From positions 1 to 60,573 of IMG/VR virus record IMGVR_UViG_3300017764_000003: a stretch of 60,573 bases of DNA. One strand, written 5' to 3'. The DNA is from a virus. Under the pieces are notes generated by a model. That model did no database searches and was not told the origin of the DNA. It saw nothing but the letters and a program-made list of their open reading frames with translations. Of the stretch, positions 13,328-22,892 are shown piece after piece. The first letter of the stretch is position 1. Each line of letters opens with the position of its first letter. The position numbers were made by a program, and so were the translations under genes.

Positions 13328-13880
13328 CTTTCACCTTCTTAGGTCTGCCTCTTTTAACAGGAGCGTTTACTTTAGCTATCTTTTTAAGTTTAGCTTTTTC
13401 AACTTTAGGCTTTTCAGCTTTAGGTCTTACAAGCATACCCTCAAAGAAAAGAAGATACTTATTATTTCTATATATAAGTGCTTGTTTTCTATTTGTTCCT
13501 TTTCTAAGTATAGAAACATGAACCCAATCAGGCTGCTCTTTATCTCCCTTCTCCCAAATCAATTGATCAAATTCCAAGTTGTCAAAGATGTGAAAAAATA
13601 TTTCTGCATTTGTTGACTTAATTCCATCTAAATCAATTGCAGCTCCATGGCGATGCTGTGATCTTGATGATCCACCTATGGCTCTATTAACTTCTATAGA
13701 CCTAAAGAAACTATTAACCTTAATAGGTTTGTCTCCCAACGCTTTTCTCAAAGGTTCAAATAATTCTTCAGCAAGATATTGCATATTACCAAACTGATTA
13801 TCATTAGGTGTATTGTCAATATCTACAGAAGTTCTAACTCCTTCAGCATATGATATATGTTTTGATATTCTTTTAGCCAT
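13305..13880 (-). CDS. M15-family peptidase endolysin with AT-hook-like tail
   Basis: Start set at ATG 13880 (MAKRISKHIS), because the longer frame overlaps the upstream gene. Residues 55-121 carry the M15A zinc peptidase site: VNSFFRS, then SQHRHGAAIDLD (ligands His76 and Asp83) and DWVHVS (His121). Such enzymes cut the peptide stems of peptidoglycan and act as endolysins; the adjacent holin supports this. The C-terminal 40 residues are Lys-rich and include KRGRPKK (176-182), an AT-hook-like DNA-binding motif unusual for an endolysin. Confidence 0.85.
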   Translation of the reverse strand: MAKRISKHISYAEGVRTSVDIDNTPNDNQFGNMQYLAEELFEPLRKALGDKPIKVNSFFRSIEVNRAIGGSSRSQHRHGAAIDLDGIKSTNAEIFFHIFDNLEFDQLIWEKGDKEQPDWVHVSILRKGTNRKQALIYRNNKYLLFFEGMLVRPKAEKPKVEKAKLKKIAKVNAPVKRGRPKKVKDDKGKKK

Positions 13881-13881
13881 A

Positions 13882-14325
13882 CTATTTATTTTTGCTAGAC
13901 TTAGCAGGCACTCTATTATCATCTTCAACTAGATGTTCAAATACCAAATAGATATTATCAACACCTTTCATTTTAGATGTTCCCTTCTCTAAGTCTTTTA
14001 ATAAAATCTTAGTTAAATCTACGTCAATGTCCATAGATAAAATATCACCATACTCTTTTATGAATACAGCCATTTTAGTTTCTTCTACAGTCTTGACTCC
14101 ATCTTTATCACTCCCATGTTTTTCAACTAACTTAAGCCTAGCTTCTTCAATAAGCTTGTCTTTCTCTGTTAATTCTTTTTTATTAGCTGCTAGAGTAAAC
14201 CATACTCTAGGAGTAAAATTAGAATCTGCTTTACTTAATTCAGTTAAAGCACTTAATAAACCTTTTACATTGTCATTCGTCATTTTCATATTCGTCATTG
14301 TTTTATTTACGTTTTGATTTTTCAT
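13882..14325 (-). CDS. hypothetical protein, 147 aa
   Basis: Starts with several in-frame Met codons (M1, M10, M13, M15), so the exact start is open. The body is helical and charged (TLAANKKELTEKDKLIEEAR; SMDIDVDLTKILLKDLEKG). No membrane segment is visible. It overlaps the upstream membrane-protein gene by 23 bases and lies directly before the endolysin. Not recognised. Confidence 0.6.
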   Translation of the reverse strand: MKNQNVNKTMTNMKMTNDNVKGLLSALTELSKADSNFTPRVWFTLAANKKELTEKDKLIEEARLKLVEKHGSDKDGVKTVEETKMAVFIKEYGDILSMDIDVDLTKILLKDLEKGTSKMKGVDNIYLVFEHLVEDDNRVPAKSSKNK

Positions 14326-14545
14326 ATAATTCTACTGCATCTTTCCACTTACAATATATAGTTAATCCTCCAATAACAACAGCCATAGTAAGACCTGTTA
14401 CTCTTAGTCCAATCTCTAATACTTCTAACATGGATAAGCTTGTTCCTAATAATGTAGGGAATAATCCTTTAACAATAGGCTGATCGCTTAGTTGTTGCAA
14501 AGAGTCTTTAATTAAATTTGCCATAGCTTTTTGTAGTTTACCCAT
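14303..14545 (-). CDS. small membrane protein of the lysis cassette
   Basis: The 80-aa product has a polar N-terminus, then hydrophobic segments GLFPTLLGTSLSMLEVLEIG and GLTMAVVIGGLTIYC, and a basic C-terminus (KWKDAVELYEKSKRK). Length and pattern fit a holin or antiholin. It is the first gene behind a good TTG/TAnnTTTG promoter, so it heads a separate lysis transcript with the 147-aa gene, endolysin and 3TM holin. Confidence 0.6.
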   Translation of the reverse strand: MGKLQKAMANLIKDSLQQLSDQPIVKGLFPTLLGTSLSMLEVLEIGLRVTGLTMAVVIGGLTIYCKWKDAVELYEKSKRK

Positions 14546-14561
14546 AATGATACGGATTTAA

Positions 14562-14592
14562 CAAAGGTAATATTTATGTTTATGTTACGCAA
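14562..14592 (-). promoter_or_regulatory. Bacteroidota-type promoter for the lysis cassette
   Basis: On the minus strand TTG (plus 14590-14592), a 20-base spacer and TACCTTTG (plus 14562-14569) match the Bacteroidota promoter. The predicted transcript starts a few bases later and reaches the ATG at 14545 after a short leader without SD. Confidence 0.6.
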
Positions 14593-14623
14593 CAATTTAT
14601 TATTTGTTTTTATTACGCACAAA

Positions 14624-14866
14624 TTACTTGTTTCTTTTTTTATCAATAGCCTTTTCTAGCTTGTTTATATGTATACGGTTATAATTTACATCGGTTTTTA
14701 TAACTTCAATATTATACTTTTTATGTATCTCTTGTAGAGCTTTAACTTTTTCGTTTAATGACTCTACCTCGTATTTGTTATGATACCATACCCCAAGTAA
14801 AGATCCTAGAAATACACATATCTTAACCACAATAGCTAAACTTATCTTTTGATCTGCAATACTCAT
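14624..14866 (-). CDS. membrane-anchored coiled-coil protein, possible i-spanin
   Basis: An 80-aa protein with one N-terminal membrane helix (LAIVVKICVFLGSLLGVWY) and a long charged coiled coil to the end (NEKVKALQEIHKKY; HINKLEKAIDKK). This layout is that of Rz-type inner-membrane spanins, which join inner and outer membranes at the last step of lysis in Gram-negative hosts. No partner lipoprotein gene is obvious, so the role remains tentative. Confidence 0.55.
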   Translation of the reverse strand: MSIADQKISLAIVVKICVFLGSLLGVWYHNKYEVESLNEKVKALQEIHKKYNIEVIKTDVNYNRIHINKLEKAIDKKRNK

Positions 14867-14868
14867 TA

Positions 14869-15096
14869 TTATTCAGTTATAGATCCTTTATAATAAACAC
14901 CTTCAAGAGTAGATCTTATCATAGAATTTTCTCCAAAATAAGATTTAATAATATTATCTAACGTCTCTTTAGATTCAGTTACATTATCATAAATAAAATC
15001 CATGTAGCTTATATCACCCTCTGTAGTTCCATACTTTGTATGAACTTCATCACCAACAATTTCTAAATCTGCTATAATTTTTTTAAAATCAATCAT
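14869..15096 (-). CDS. hypothetical protein, 75 aa
   Basis: A small acidic protein (DFKKIIADLEIVGDEVH; SKETLDNIIKSYFGENS) with no recognisable motif. It lies two bases before the membrane coiled-coil gene. It may be a fibre-associated or lysis accessory protein by position only. Confidence 0.6.
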   Translation of the reverse strand: MIDFKKIIADLEIVGDEVHTKYGTTEGDISYMDFIYDNVTESKETLDNIIKSYFGENSMIRSTLEGVYYKGSITE

Positions 15097-15108
15097 AATT
15101 ATTTTTGT

Positions 15109-15372
15109 TTATTCGGTAAGATCTACATCAACAATTAATTTTTTTTCTGACTCTGTTAAAACTTCCATAATAAGTGAATGTCTTGGCTCACGCTCATCAA
15201 TAGGTAAGCACGATTTACTTTCATGCAAAAAAGCAGTATCAAAATCTGCCCACTTATCTGCAGAATATTTAAAATCATTAATGCCATTTCTAGATACAAG
15301 ATGTAAATGAATTTTCTCCTGCAATAAATTAAATCCTCCGTTATTGTCTTCTGTAAATAATATTGCTTTCAT
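15109..15372 (-). CDS. hypothetical protein, 87 aa
   Basis: A mixed alpha/beta protein starting MKAILFTEDNNGGF, with an acidic end (SEKKLIVDVDLTE). It follows the 459-aa adhesin gene after one base. No motif is recognised; a chaperone or fibre-assembly role is possible by position only. Confidence 0.6.
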   Translation of the reverse strand: MKAILFTEDNNGGFNLLQEKIHLHLVSRNGINDFKYSADKWADFDTAFLHESKSCLPIDEREPRHSLIMEVLTESEKKLIVDVDLTE

Positions 15373-15373
15373 A

Positions 15374-16753
15374 TTAGTAAGTTTGATATTTAGTATTTAA
15401 CCAATCAGACATAGTTCCTACCTCTGTAGAGCTATGTGCAGAATAGTAAATCAATGCATTTCCATAGTGTACTATGTGTGTAGCATTTGCAAATATTCTA
15501 TCAAAATCAGTAAACTGTCTTCCAAAGTAAATGCTATATGTATCTTCTAATGAATTATTAATATACATTTTTACTTCCTGTGCAGTTCTATCAAAAGTAT
15601 ATGCAACAATTTCAACATCTGTTGTTGCTGTATAATCTAAAACAGCAGCAGTACCACCTGTTTTACTTCTAAATAAGTGTGAAGTTCCATTAAAATATAA
15701 TGCAGGGTAAGCAGATGAATTAGTACCTCTTAAAATATAAGATGTATTACTTGTATTAGTTCTTTTGTATACTAAGTAAATAGTGAAATCATCAGTAGTA
15801 CCTCTAGTTATATTTGTAGTAAAGTTTAAAGCATCATTTTGTGCTTGGAAGGAAGCATTACCATTACCAAGAATTGAAGTTTTATATAATGGCTGTAATG
15901 ATGCAGTAGTTTGATTTAATGTATTTTCATTACCACTTAGATCATCAACCTGCCTTACATTATCTCCATCAACTGCTACTGTACCACTTGCATCTGAATA
16001 AACACCTGAATCAGGATTAATATACAATTGTAAATTTGATGTAATTGGAGGCATTTCATAATCTAATATTCTTAGATGTGCTCTAAAGTTATTTATATCT
16101 CCTTTTGTAGATGATCCTGAAGAAGTAATTCCTGTTGGAACATTATTATCATTCTCATACCATACTCCTGTGCTAGATCCTGATCCATCATTAGTGTACC
16201 TAAACCTAGCGTAGTCAAAAGAATATCCACAACCTGATGAATATGCACTACAATTGCCTGAACCATTTTGTTTTTTAGATATAGATATAACTAGATTACT
16301 TGTTCCATCATAGCAAAAGTTAGTATCAAGCTCAATTGAATTCCAACCTGATGTATTTTCTAAAGATAAACTTCCATCATATACTGTTGCTTCGTCTGAT
16401 ATACCTGTTACACCTACAATCTCTTGATCAGGAAATGTTCCTACAAAATTTGCTGTACTATGAGAAGTACCTGTACAATGAGCGAACTTTATTACAACCT
16501 CACTATAAGTCCATGGAATAGAATCACTTAAAGCATTATAAAACTGTATTCCTGTTATCTGCCTTGTACCTCCCATCTCTGCAGAAGTATATATCTGTTG
16601 AGTATGACTATTTATATAGTAATTACTTAACGCAACATTACTGTCACTATTAGTCCCTGAAGATAAAATAGAAGTGGTAGAATTAGTGACATCAATACAG
16701 CCACTACCACCACCTGTGTCAACTTTTCTCATAAATCCAAATGGTATAATCAT
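15374..16753 (-). CDS. tail-fibre/adhesin protein with LamG-like lectin domain
   Basis: The 459-aa product has two parts. Residues about 30-225 form a beta-rich module with SHTQQIYTSAEMGGTRQITG, of a type common in secreted Bacteroidota proteins. Residues about 235-459 resemble a concanavalin/LamG lectin fold: LQLYINPDSG, the strand series ending YILRGTN, and the late motifs VEIVAYTFD and VKMYINNSLEDTY. It probably binds host surface glycans. The gene lies three bases after the long fibre gene and probably shares its role in receptor recognition. Confidence 0.7.
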   Translation of the reverse strand: MIIPFGFMRKVDTGGGSGCIDVTNSTTSILSSGTNSDSNVALSNYYINSHTQQIYTSAEMGGTRQITGIQFYNALSDSIPWTYSEVVIKFAHCTGTSHSTANFVGTFPDQEIVGVTGISDEATVYDGSLSLENTSGWNSIELDTNFCYDGTSNLVISISKKQNGSGNCSAYSSGCGYSFDYARFRYTNDGSGSSTGVWYENDNNVPTGITSSGSSTKGDINNFRAHLRILDYEMPPITSNLQLYINPDSGVYSDASGTVAVDGDNVRQVDDLSGNENTLNQTTASLQPLYKTSILGNGNASFQAQNDALNFTTNITRGTTDDFTIYLVYKRTNTSNTSYILRGTNSSAYPALYFNGTSHLFRSKTGGTAAVLDYTATTDVEIVAYTFDRTAQEVKMYINNSLEDTYSIYFGRQFTDFDRIFANATHIVHYGNALIYYSAHSSTEVGTMSDWLNTKYQTY

Positions 16754-16756
16754 ATC

Positions 16757-19700
16757 TTAGTGTATTACTCCTGAATAAATTGCATCAAAGATTGAGCCGT
16801 TTCTAATTAATGTAACATAGTGTTTTTTATTTGCTCCGCCTGTAGAGAAATCAGGAACACCTGCATCTCCCCAATTAAATTGGTTACCCCATGCATTTAC
16901 GTTTCTGCTACCTGTTCCATCTTGTACAAAACATATAGCATATACAGCACCATCTTTAGCGTTTGTAGGGTTTGCTACTCCTGTAGTTGCTGATGTCATA
17001 GTCCATTGCTGTACGTTACCATCATCCATATCAAACGAAGCAGATGAACCTGAACCTGCATTATGCATTCCACTATTGTTATATATTTGACCATCAAGCT
17101 TTATGTTTTTAGTAGTATAAATTTCTCCACTAAATTTGTTTTGATCTGTACTTGTCTGTAATATTCCGTATTGATCAGTAACAGTAGCTCCACTCCCAAT
17201 ATCTGTATCCCCTATAAAGATTTGTGCTGATCTAGTTACAGAAACTCCTGCTGCTAATTTTATTTGCCTTGCAGAGATATTATAAACATTCTCTGCATCA
17301 TAGTTTACTTTTACATAACCTCTATATGAATTAATAACTTCTTCACTTACTGAATAAAAGCCTCCAACATTAGATGATATTGCAGTTGTTGTAGTACCTG
17401 ATCCCATTGCTGCTGTTGGAACTACTGAAGTCTTTAAAGTTGCAAACTCATTACCTGATGTAGGAGTACCATATGTAGCATTTAAAAGAAAAGCTTGAGA
17501 AGTAATGGTTGCTGCACTATAAGTTTTACTTGCTTGCAGCCCCATTGATGTTTCTTCAAGTATACTCTCGTCTAGTGTATCGGTAGTTGAGTTCCATTTA
17601 GTTAAAGATCCATCAGTATAACTTCCTACTTTAGCATATCCTGAAATAGCAGACCACTCAGCATTACCTGCTGCATCTGTTGATTTTAAAAATTGACCTG
17701 CTGTTCCTGCTGTATGATTAAGCTGAATCTGACCACCAAAGTAGTTCTTATCGTCTGTACCTTCTTGATAGATACCGTATTGAGTATGACTGCCTGATGG
17801 AACAATTGCACTAGGATCTATTTGTATTGCCGCATAAGTCCCATTATTAGCTAGTCCTCCTGATCCTGAAAATATAGGTTGTGTAGTTTGTATCCCATAA
17901 ACCTTATCAGGTGTTCCTCCAATATTTTGTTTAAATACTCCACCACCAACTATTCCTCCACTTACATTACTACCTGAATATGGATGTGCCATAATACCAT
18001 AGGTATTACGAATAGTTGATCCTCCTGTAGATGGATCACTTTTAGCATGAAAATATCCACCTATTGGATTTATAACTTCATCTTCAATTACAGCAGTACC
18101 AACAACACCCATTGCAGATGATCCAACACCTTCACTAACCGTATCTCCTACAGAACCTCTAATTCCTATAGAACCTAGTTGAGCACCTGCATCAGCATTA
18201 GCATCTATACCATAGTCAAATAAGTGATTTGCAGTTGCATTATCATTTTTTACATAAAGTCCTTTCTCTGTAGTTCCATTTATATTAACTGTTGTATTTG
18301 CTACACGAGCACCATCTACAGCTACACCACCTGTAAAAAGATGTTGACCATTTTCATCAATTTTGTATCTTTCTGTAGGTGTCGTTTCTCCAATAGCATT
18401 AGTATCAATAGTATAATAACATCCTTGTGCAGTTGAACTAAATGTTTCTGCAGCTCTAACTTCTATCAACGCACAAGTAGATACACCACCTACAGAATCA
18501 ATAGAACCTATTATTCTATGTGCAGATATTAAATCCCCATTTATTAAAGCTGAATGTGAAGCTATTGTACCTCTATACTTTGTACTTACAATTTCAGAAC
18601 CAACAGCAGCAGTACCATAAGTGCTAAGAAGCAAGTTAGAATCATTTCCTTGTCTTACATTCTTAATATAATTATTGTGAATCTCAGTATAATCACTATC
18701 ACTACTTGATACAGTTATCTTTGTACCATCCCAAGTAAAGTTAGTGTCACCTGTAGTTATTTCATCAGCATCTAATACAATTTTTGATGGCTCTGCAGCT
18801 TGTTGTACATTTATATTAAATGTACTTACCGAAGTAAATCCTACATAACCTCTTCTTGTGCCATCAGAATTATTCCAATTCATGTAATTACTACCACTTG
18901 TGTCCTGTCCAACAGTATTTACAAGAGCAACTTTACCATCTGAAGAACTTTCTACATTAAGTGAACCTTCAATTACAGCACTACCACCTACAGTTAATTT
19001 TTTAGTGGCAACAGGTGCTGTTCCTATACCTACATTTGTTCCATCATCTTGTATTATACTTTTATCTAATGTATTAGTAGTAGCATTCCATCTTGAAACA
19101 TAACCACTTTGATAACTTCCTACTTTAGCATAAGTTCCTAAATCAGTTATTTGAGACTCTGTAATACTCAAAGCACCTTCGTGTTGAGTTACAGAAGATT
19201 CTGTTATGTTTGCATTAGGAACATTTGCCCAAGTTACTGCTGAAGTTAAATCATTAGTCTCTGTAAATGATGTTAAGTAACCTGCTAAACTATGATCTCC
19301 CCAAGAATAAGCTGTATCCCATTGACCAACTTTAGTATCGGTAATAGTATTAGAACCCATGTCTATAAAATTACCATTAGCATCTAAAGTGCCACCTAGC
19401 TGTGGAGTAGTATCCTCAACTATATTGTCTATACCTGTAGAAGGTAGTGTTTCCCATGTAGCATTACCATCTGCATCAGATGTAAGAACTTTGCCTACGC
19501 CTAATGGAGAAGCACTACTATTTGTATATGTATATTTTAATTGTTCAGCATATGTTAAAACACCTGATGCATCTATATCAGCAATAACACCTGATGCATT
19601 CTCTATTTTTAATACTGTATCACTTGCAGCAGATATATGTAGTTTTGCATCTATTGTTGCAGGACTTCCTATTCCTATTCTAGAACCTGTGTTTTGTAAG

Positions 19701-21817
19701 AATGAATCATTAACCCAAGAAGTTCCATTATATTTAAGAGTATCGTAATCAGAAGCAGAAGCTACACTAACGTCTACCATATTATCAAGCTCTGTTACAG
19801 AACCTGTAATAGTAATATCTATCTCTCCACTTCCTCCATCAGCAGCAGTAACACCATTACCAATGAATCTAAAAGATTTAAAATCACCTAATACAGTATT
19901 TTCATCTTTTATACTTACAGTTGGATCAGCAAATACTACACTACCAAGAGTATCATTTACCTTTAAAAACTTATTAGTATTATCAATACCATCATAAAGT
20001 CTTAAAGTATAATTGTTTGCACCTCCTGTAGCTACAAAGCTACCTGCTATATTATCTGCTGTGTTTGTTGCAGTTGCATCAGCTTTTATAACTTCTAAAT
20101 CTGATGTTCTAGTTCCTTGAACTCCTGCAGTAATAAACGAATCTACTCTTTCATCATCACTATAAAATATAAACGGAGCATTAGGTCTTTCTAAATAATT
20201 GTATCCAATTCCTGTACTACTTATTCTTAATGCGTATGCTGAAGAACCTATAGCAGGAGTTCCTGCTGTACCTGCTGTTCCATCATCTGAATAAGATAAT
20301 CCACTTGCAGTTGCTATAAAATATTCTGTATAAGTTCCTGATACTGTTCCTTTATAAACTCTATATGCTGTTGCATTAGGAATAGGTGTAATGCTAATAT
20401 CTGCAATATTACTTCCAATCCCATCAATAACAATAGATGTTTCATCAGAAACCATTGACTCTCCTCCATCATCTGCTATATAAGATACAGCATAATAGTA
20501 CGTATCTGCTGATAAAGTTGATGTTCCTAAAGAACCTGAAACTGAAGGAGCTGCAGGAGTTGGTGCTTCAATAGCAATTACCCCTGATGTGCCAATTTGT
20601 AATGCTTCATTAGTAATACCTTCTGATGCTATAGACAATGAACTTGCAAAGCTTTTAACAAAAGATGATACAACCCAAGAAGAACTACTATATCTTAATG
20701 TATCTCCTGAAGTACCTGAAGGTAATGCAGAAGATGAAAAGTCTTCATTAACCCATTCATCAGAAGCTAAGTCATATACTAGTACCTGATTATCTTGTAA
20801 TGAAGATATATTTACTTTATTGTTAAGAGAACTAACTCTACCTTTTACATCAACAGAAAAAGATCCAAGACCTAAGTCTAATGATCCTGCTGTAGTATGG
20901 TCTTCTAGTTTAGAACCTGTTACATTCCCATCAGTAATATGCCTTGTTAATATAATATCATCTATAAATCTAGTTCCATCTATATTATAAATGTTTCTAA
21001 TGTCTTGAGTGGCAGTAACATTAGATGCATCTGTTGTTAACTTATATAACTTTACACCTGATGCACTTGGCTCAACTGAACCTACTGCTACAGAAGTAAC
21101 TATGTATTGTCCTGAATCTACATTATAATAAACATAGTTATCACTACTTGCCTGTAAGGTTATAACCTCATCAGCCACTTTTTTATACTTACCACTAGAT
21201 ACATACTCACTATATCCGCTATTACTTTCTACTATACTTCCTGTTAACCCTGTAGTATAAGACCAATCTCCACCGTAGTAAACTAAATCTTTTATACCTT
21301 CTGTTCCCCAAGTTGTAGTACCAAGACCTGCTCCAAACCCAAAATCAATACCTTGTACTGAATCTATCTCTGTCGCATTAGAACAGATTTTAGCCATCAT
21401 ACCATCTATTAGATCCTTTAGTGTGCTAGACGTAGTATAAGTCCCTACACAGTTGCTATAAGCCCCTTGTGAGACAATATCTACTGTATTTAAATTACTA
21501 ATAGTTGTCTGAATAGACGTTATAGTTGTAGAATCAGCACAAATTTTATTAGTTACAGCTAAAAGAATATCATTTAAATCTCCTGAAGCAGTAATACAAG
21601 TCGCAAGCGTTCCGTTAAATTGAACATTTGAAGACAATGAATTAGAACTTGTTCCTATTACATTATCTATTTCTCTAACAACATCGTTTAAAGAACTTGT
21701 TCCAACTACAATGTTAGTTATATTTGTTAAAGTATCTCCATCGTAAAGTTTTATATCAGAACTTCTGAAATTTGATGAGGTACTTCCTGCTTGATTTATT
21801 GGGTTACAATTTTCCAT
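16757..21817 (-). CDS. long tail fibre, 1686 aa
   Basis: A large fibrous protein rich in Ser, Thr, Gly, Asn and Asp with repeating modules. The phrase YAKVGSY-x-W-NxTTxTLDxSI occurs at least twice (near residues 905 and 1395), each followed by a new shaft segment. Around residues 415-520 lies a fibronectin III-like module (DTYYYAVSYIADDGGES; ATAYRVYKGTVSGTY). The motif GIGTAPVATKKLTVGG and related VGIG segments are typical of Bacteroidota phage fibres. The C-terminal 100 residues likely form the receptor-binding tip. It has no obvious chaperone domain. Confidence 0.8.
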   Translation of the reverse strand: MENCNPINQAGSTSSNFRSSDIKLYDGDTLTNITNIVVGTSSLNDVVREIDNVIGTSSNSLSSNVQFNGTLATCITASGDLNDILLAVTNKICADSTTITSIQTTISNLNTVDIVSQGAYSNCVGTYTTSSTLKDLIDGMMAKICSNATEIDSVQGIDFGFGAGLGTTTWGTEGIKDLVYYGGDWSYTTGLTGSIVESNSGYSEYVSSGKYKKVADEVITLQASSDNYVYYNVDSGQYIVTSVAVGSVEPSASGVKLYKLTTDASNVTATQDIRNIYNIDGTRFIDDIILTRHITDGNVTGSKLEDHTTAGSLDLGLGSFSVDVKGRVSSLNNKVNISSLQDNQVLVYDLASDEWVNEDFSSSALPSGTSGDTLRYSSSSWVVSSFVKSFASSLSIASEGITNEALQIGTSGVIAIEAPTPAAPSVSGSLGTSTLSADTYYYAVSYIADDGGESMVSDETSIVIDGIGSNIADISITPIPNATAYRVYKGTVSGTYTEYFIATASGLSYSDDGTAGTAGTPAIGSSAYALRISSTGIGYNYLERPNAPFIFYSDDERVDSFITAGVQGTRTSDLEVIKADATATNTADNIAGSFVATGGANNYTLRLYDGIDNTNKFLKVNDTLGSVVFADPTVSIKDENTVLGDFKSFRFIGNGVTAADGGSGEIDITITGSVTELDNMVDVSVASASDYDTLKYNGTSWVNDSFLQNTGSRIGIGSPATIDAKLHISAASDTVLKIENASGVIADIDASGVLTYAEQLKYTYTNSSASPLGVGKVLTSDADGNATWETLPSTGIDNIVEDTTPQLGGTLDANGNFIDMGSNTITDTKVGQWDTAYSWGDHSLAGYLTSFTETNDLTSAVTWANVPNANITESSVTQHEGALSITESQITDLGTYAKVGSYQSGYVSRWNATTNTLDKSIIQDDGTNVGIGTAPVATKKLTVGGSAVIEGSLNVESSSDGKVALVNTVGQDTSGSNYMNWNNSDGTRRGYVGFTSVSTFNINVQQAAEPSKIVLDADEITTGDTNFTWDGTKITVSSSDSDYTEIHNNYIKNVRQGNDSNLLLSTYGTAAVGSEIVSTKYRGTIASHSALINGDLISAHRIIGSIDSVGGVSTCALIEVRAAETFSSTAQGCYYTIDTNAIGETTPTERYKIDENGQHLFTGGVAVDGARVANTTVNINGTTEKGLYVKNDNATANHLFDYGIDANADAGAQLGSIGIRGSVGDTVSEGVGSSAMGVVGTAVIEDEVINPIGGYFHAKSDPSTGGSTIRNTYGIMAHPYSGSNVSGGIVGGGVFKQNIGGTPDKVYGIQTTQPIFSGSGGLANNGTYAAIQIDPSAIVPSGSHTQYGIYQEGTDDKNYFGGQIQLNHTAGTAGQFLKSTDAAGNAEWSAISGYAKVGSYTDGSLTKWNSTTDTLDESILEETSMGLQASKTYSAATITSQAFLLNATYGTPTSGNEFATLKTSVVPTAAMGSGTTTTAISSNVGGFYSVSEEVINSYRGYVKVNYDAENVYNISARQIKLAAGVSVTRSAQIFIGDTDIGSGATVTDQYGILQTSTDQNKFSGEIYTTKNIKLDGQIYNNSGMHNAGSGSSASFDMDDGNVQQWTMTSATTGVANPTNAKDGAVYAICFVQDGTGSRNVNAWGNQFNWGDAGVPDFSTGGANKKHYVTLIRNGSIFDAIYSGVIH

Positions 21818-21828
21818 TATTTAGTTTT

Positions 21829-22131
21829 TTAGCTACTGTAAAGTTGATTGTTACAAGGTAAACTATTGTTTAATCCTTTAAATACTTTTTGTGTTAAACA
21901 AGATAATTGACTAGCATTCAAAGTAGTAGCATCTGTACTATTATACATATCTATAATAAGATATCTAGATAGAACATTATCCCAATCATTACATTTCCCA
22001 ATACCAAATACATCAGACAACACTACGTCTGTCAAATCTTCTGCAATTAATTTTTTTATTTTCCTTTCATCTACATCTGTCAATACAGATACATTATAAG
22101 GATCTAATACGTGATCTATTATTCTTGACAT
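21829..22131 (-). CDS. hypothetical structural protein, 100 aa
   Basis: Start set at ATG 22131 (MSRIIDHVLDP), which overlaps the upstream stop in a TAATG; the longer start adds three residues. The protein is helical (DERKIKKLIAEDLTDVVL) and contains three Cys. It lies between the 248-aa structural protein and the long fibre, which suggests a fibre connector. Not recognised. Confidence 0.6.
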   Translation of the reverse strand: MSRIIDHVLDPYNVSVLTDVDERKIKKLIAEDLTDVVLSDVFGIGKCNDWDNVLSRYLIIDMYNSTDATTLNASQLSCLTQKVFKGLNNSLPCNNQLYSS

Positions 22132-22877
22132 TAACAACAAATTTTATTGGCTGCGTTAGTTAGTATTTCTGCTTTGCTAAAATCTGAAGCTTGTGAAGCA
22201 TAAGAGATACCATCTAGTACCATTCTAAGCTTTGTAGCTTGTAAGAAATCTTTATTCTCACATAGATTGTTATCATTGCAAGCATCATCTACTATAACGC
22301 AATTCGCCTTATGAACTAATTCTTCGTAACACTTATGTAGCTTTCTACAGGTTAATGTAAATTTAGCTTCTGTTTTATATTTAGCACTAAGGTCTTCATC
22401 GGAAACTACTTCCCATTTTGTTGTGTCTGTTATTTGACCTGTTACAGTCTCTTTGTTTCTATATACTTTTCCTAAATAAAATACGTGCTTTTCATTACCT
22501 GAAGTATATACATACTCTACGGTATCATCATATGCAGGTATAGTAATTAATGTGGCAGTAAAAACTCCATCACCATCTTCTTCTGTTAATGTTTTAGTTA
22601 CCGTATGATTCCCACTATTAGCTGTACTCCATACTACATCACCATCATTATATAAAGAACTTCTGCCATCCCAAGAATAATCAGTTCCATTTGGACTTTT
22701 TAATATTATCTTTCTATATGAGTCGTTTTGAAAATGTCCTGCTAATATATGACCATCTTCTGTTGATGATGAATAATTAGATTTATCTTGAATAGTAACA
22801 ATTGAACATTCTGTATCTAATGTTACTGAAATACTATCAGTAGATGTGTTATATAGTGATGCTAAAAATATTGACAT
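22131..22877 (-). CDS. structural protein with carbohydrate-binding-like module, 248 aa
   Basis: The first gene behind copy 2 of the TGCA/GAAA element. The N-terminal half is beta-rich. Residues about 115-160 (VEYVYTSGNEKHVFYLGKVY, then WEVVS) follow the pattern of chitin-binding type CBM5/12 modules, in which a strand, a V-Y-R segment and a Trp line the sugar face. The C-terminal third is Cys-rich and helical (CRKLHKCYEELVHKANC). A role at the tail-fibre junction is inferred from position. Confidence 0.6.
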   Translation of the reverse strand: MSIFLASLYNTSTDSISVTLDTECSIVTIQDKSNYSSSTEDGHILAGHFQNDSYRKIILKSPNGTDYSWDGRSSLYNDGDVVWSTANSGNHTVTKTLTEEDGDGVFTATLITIPAYDDTVEYVYTSGNEKHVFYLGKVYRNKETVTGQITDTTKWEVVSDEDLSAKYKTEAKFTLTCRKLHKCYEELVHKANCVIVDDACNDNNLCENKDFLQATKLRMVLDGISYASQASDFSKAEILTNAANKICC

Positions 22878-22892
22878 AATAATTCTTTTTTA

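Noticed and set aside
18224-19748. Plus-strand reading frames inside the fibre gene
   Set aside because: They are antisense shadows of the Ser/Thr-rich fibre coding region, with odd composition and no ribosome sites.
15374-22877. Diversity-generating retroelement acting on fibre genes
   Set aside because: No reverse transcriptase, template repeat or adenine-biased variable repeat is visible.
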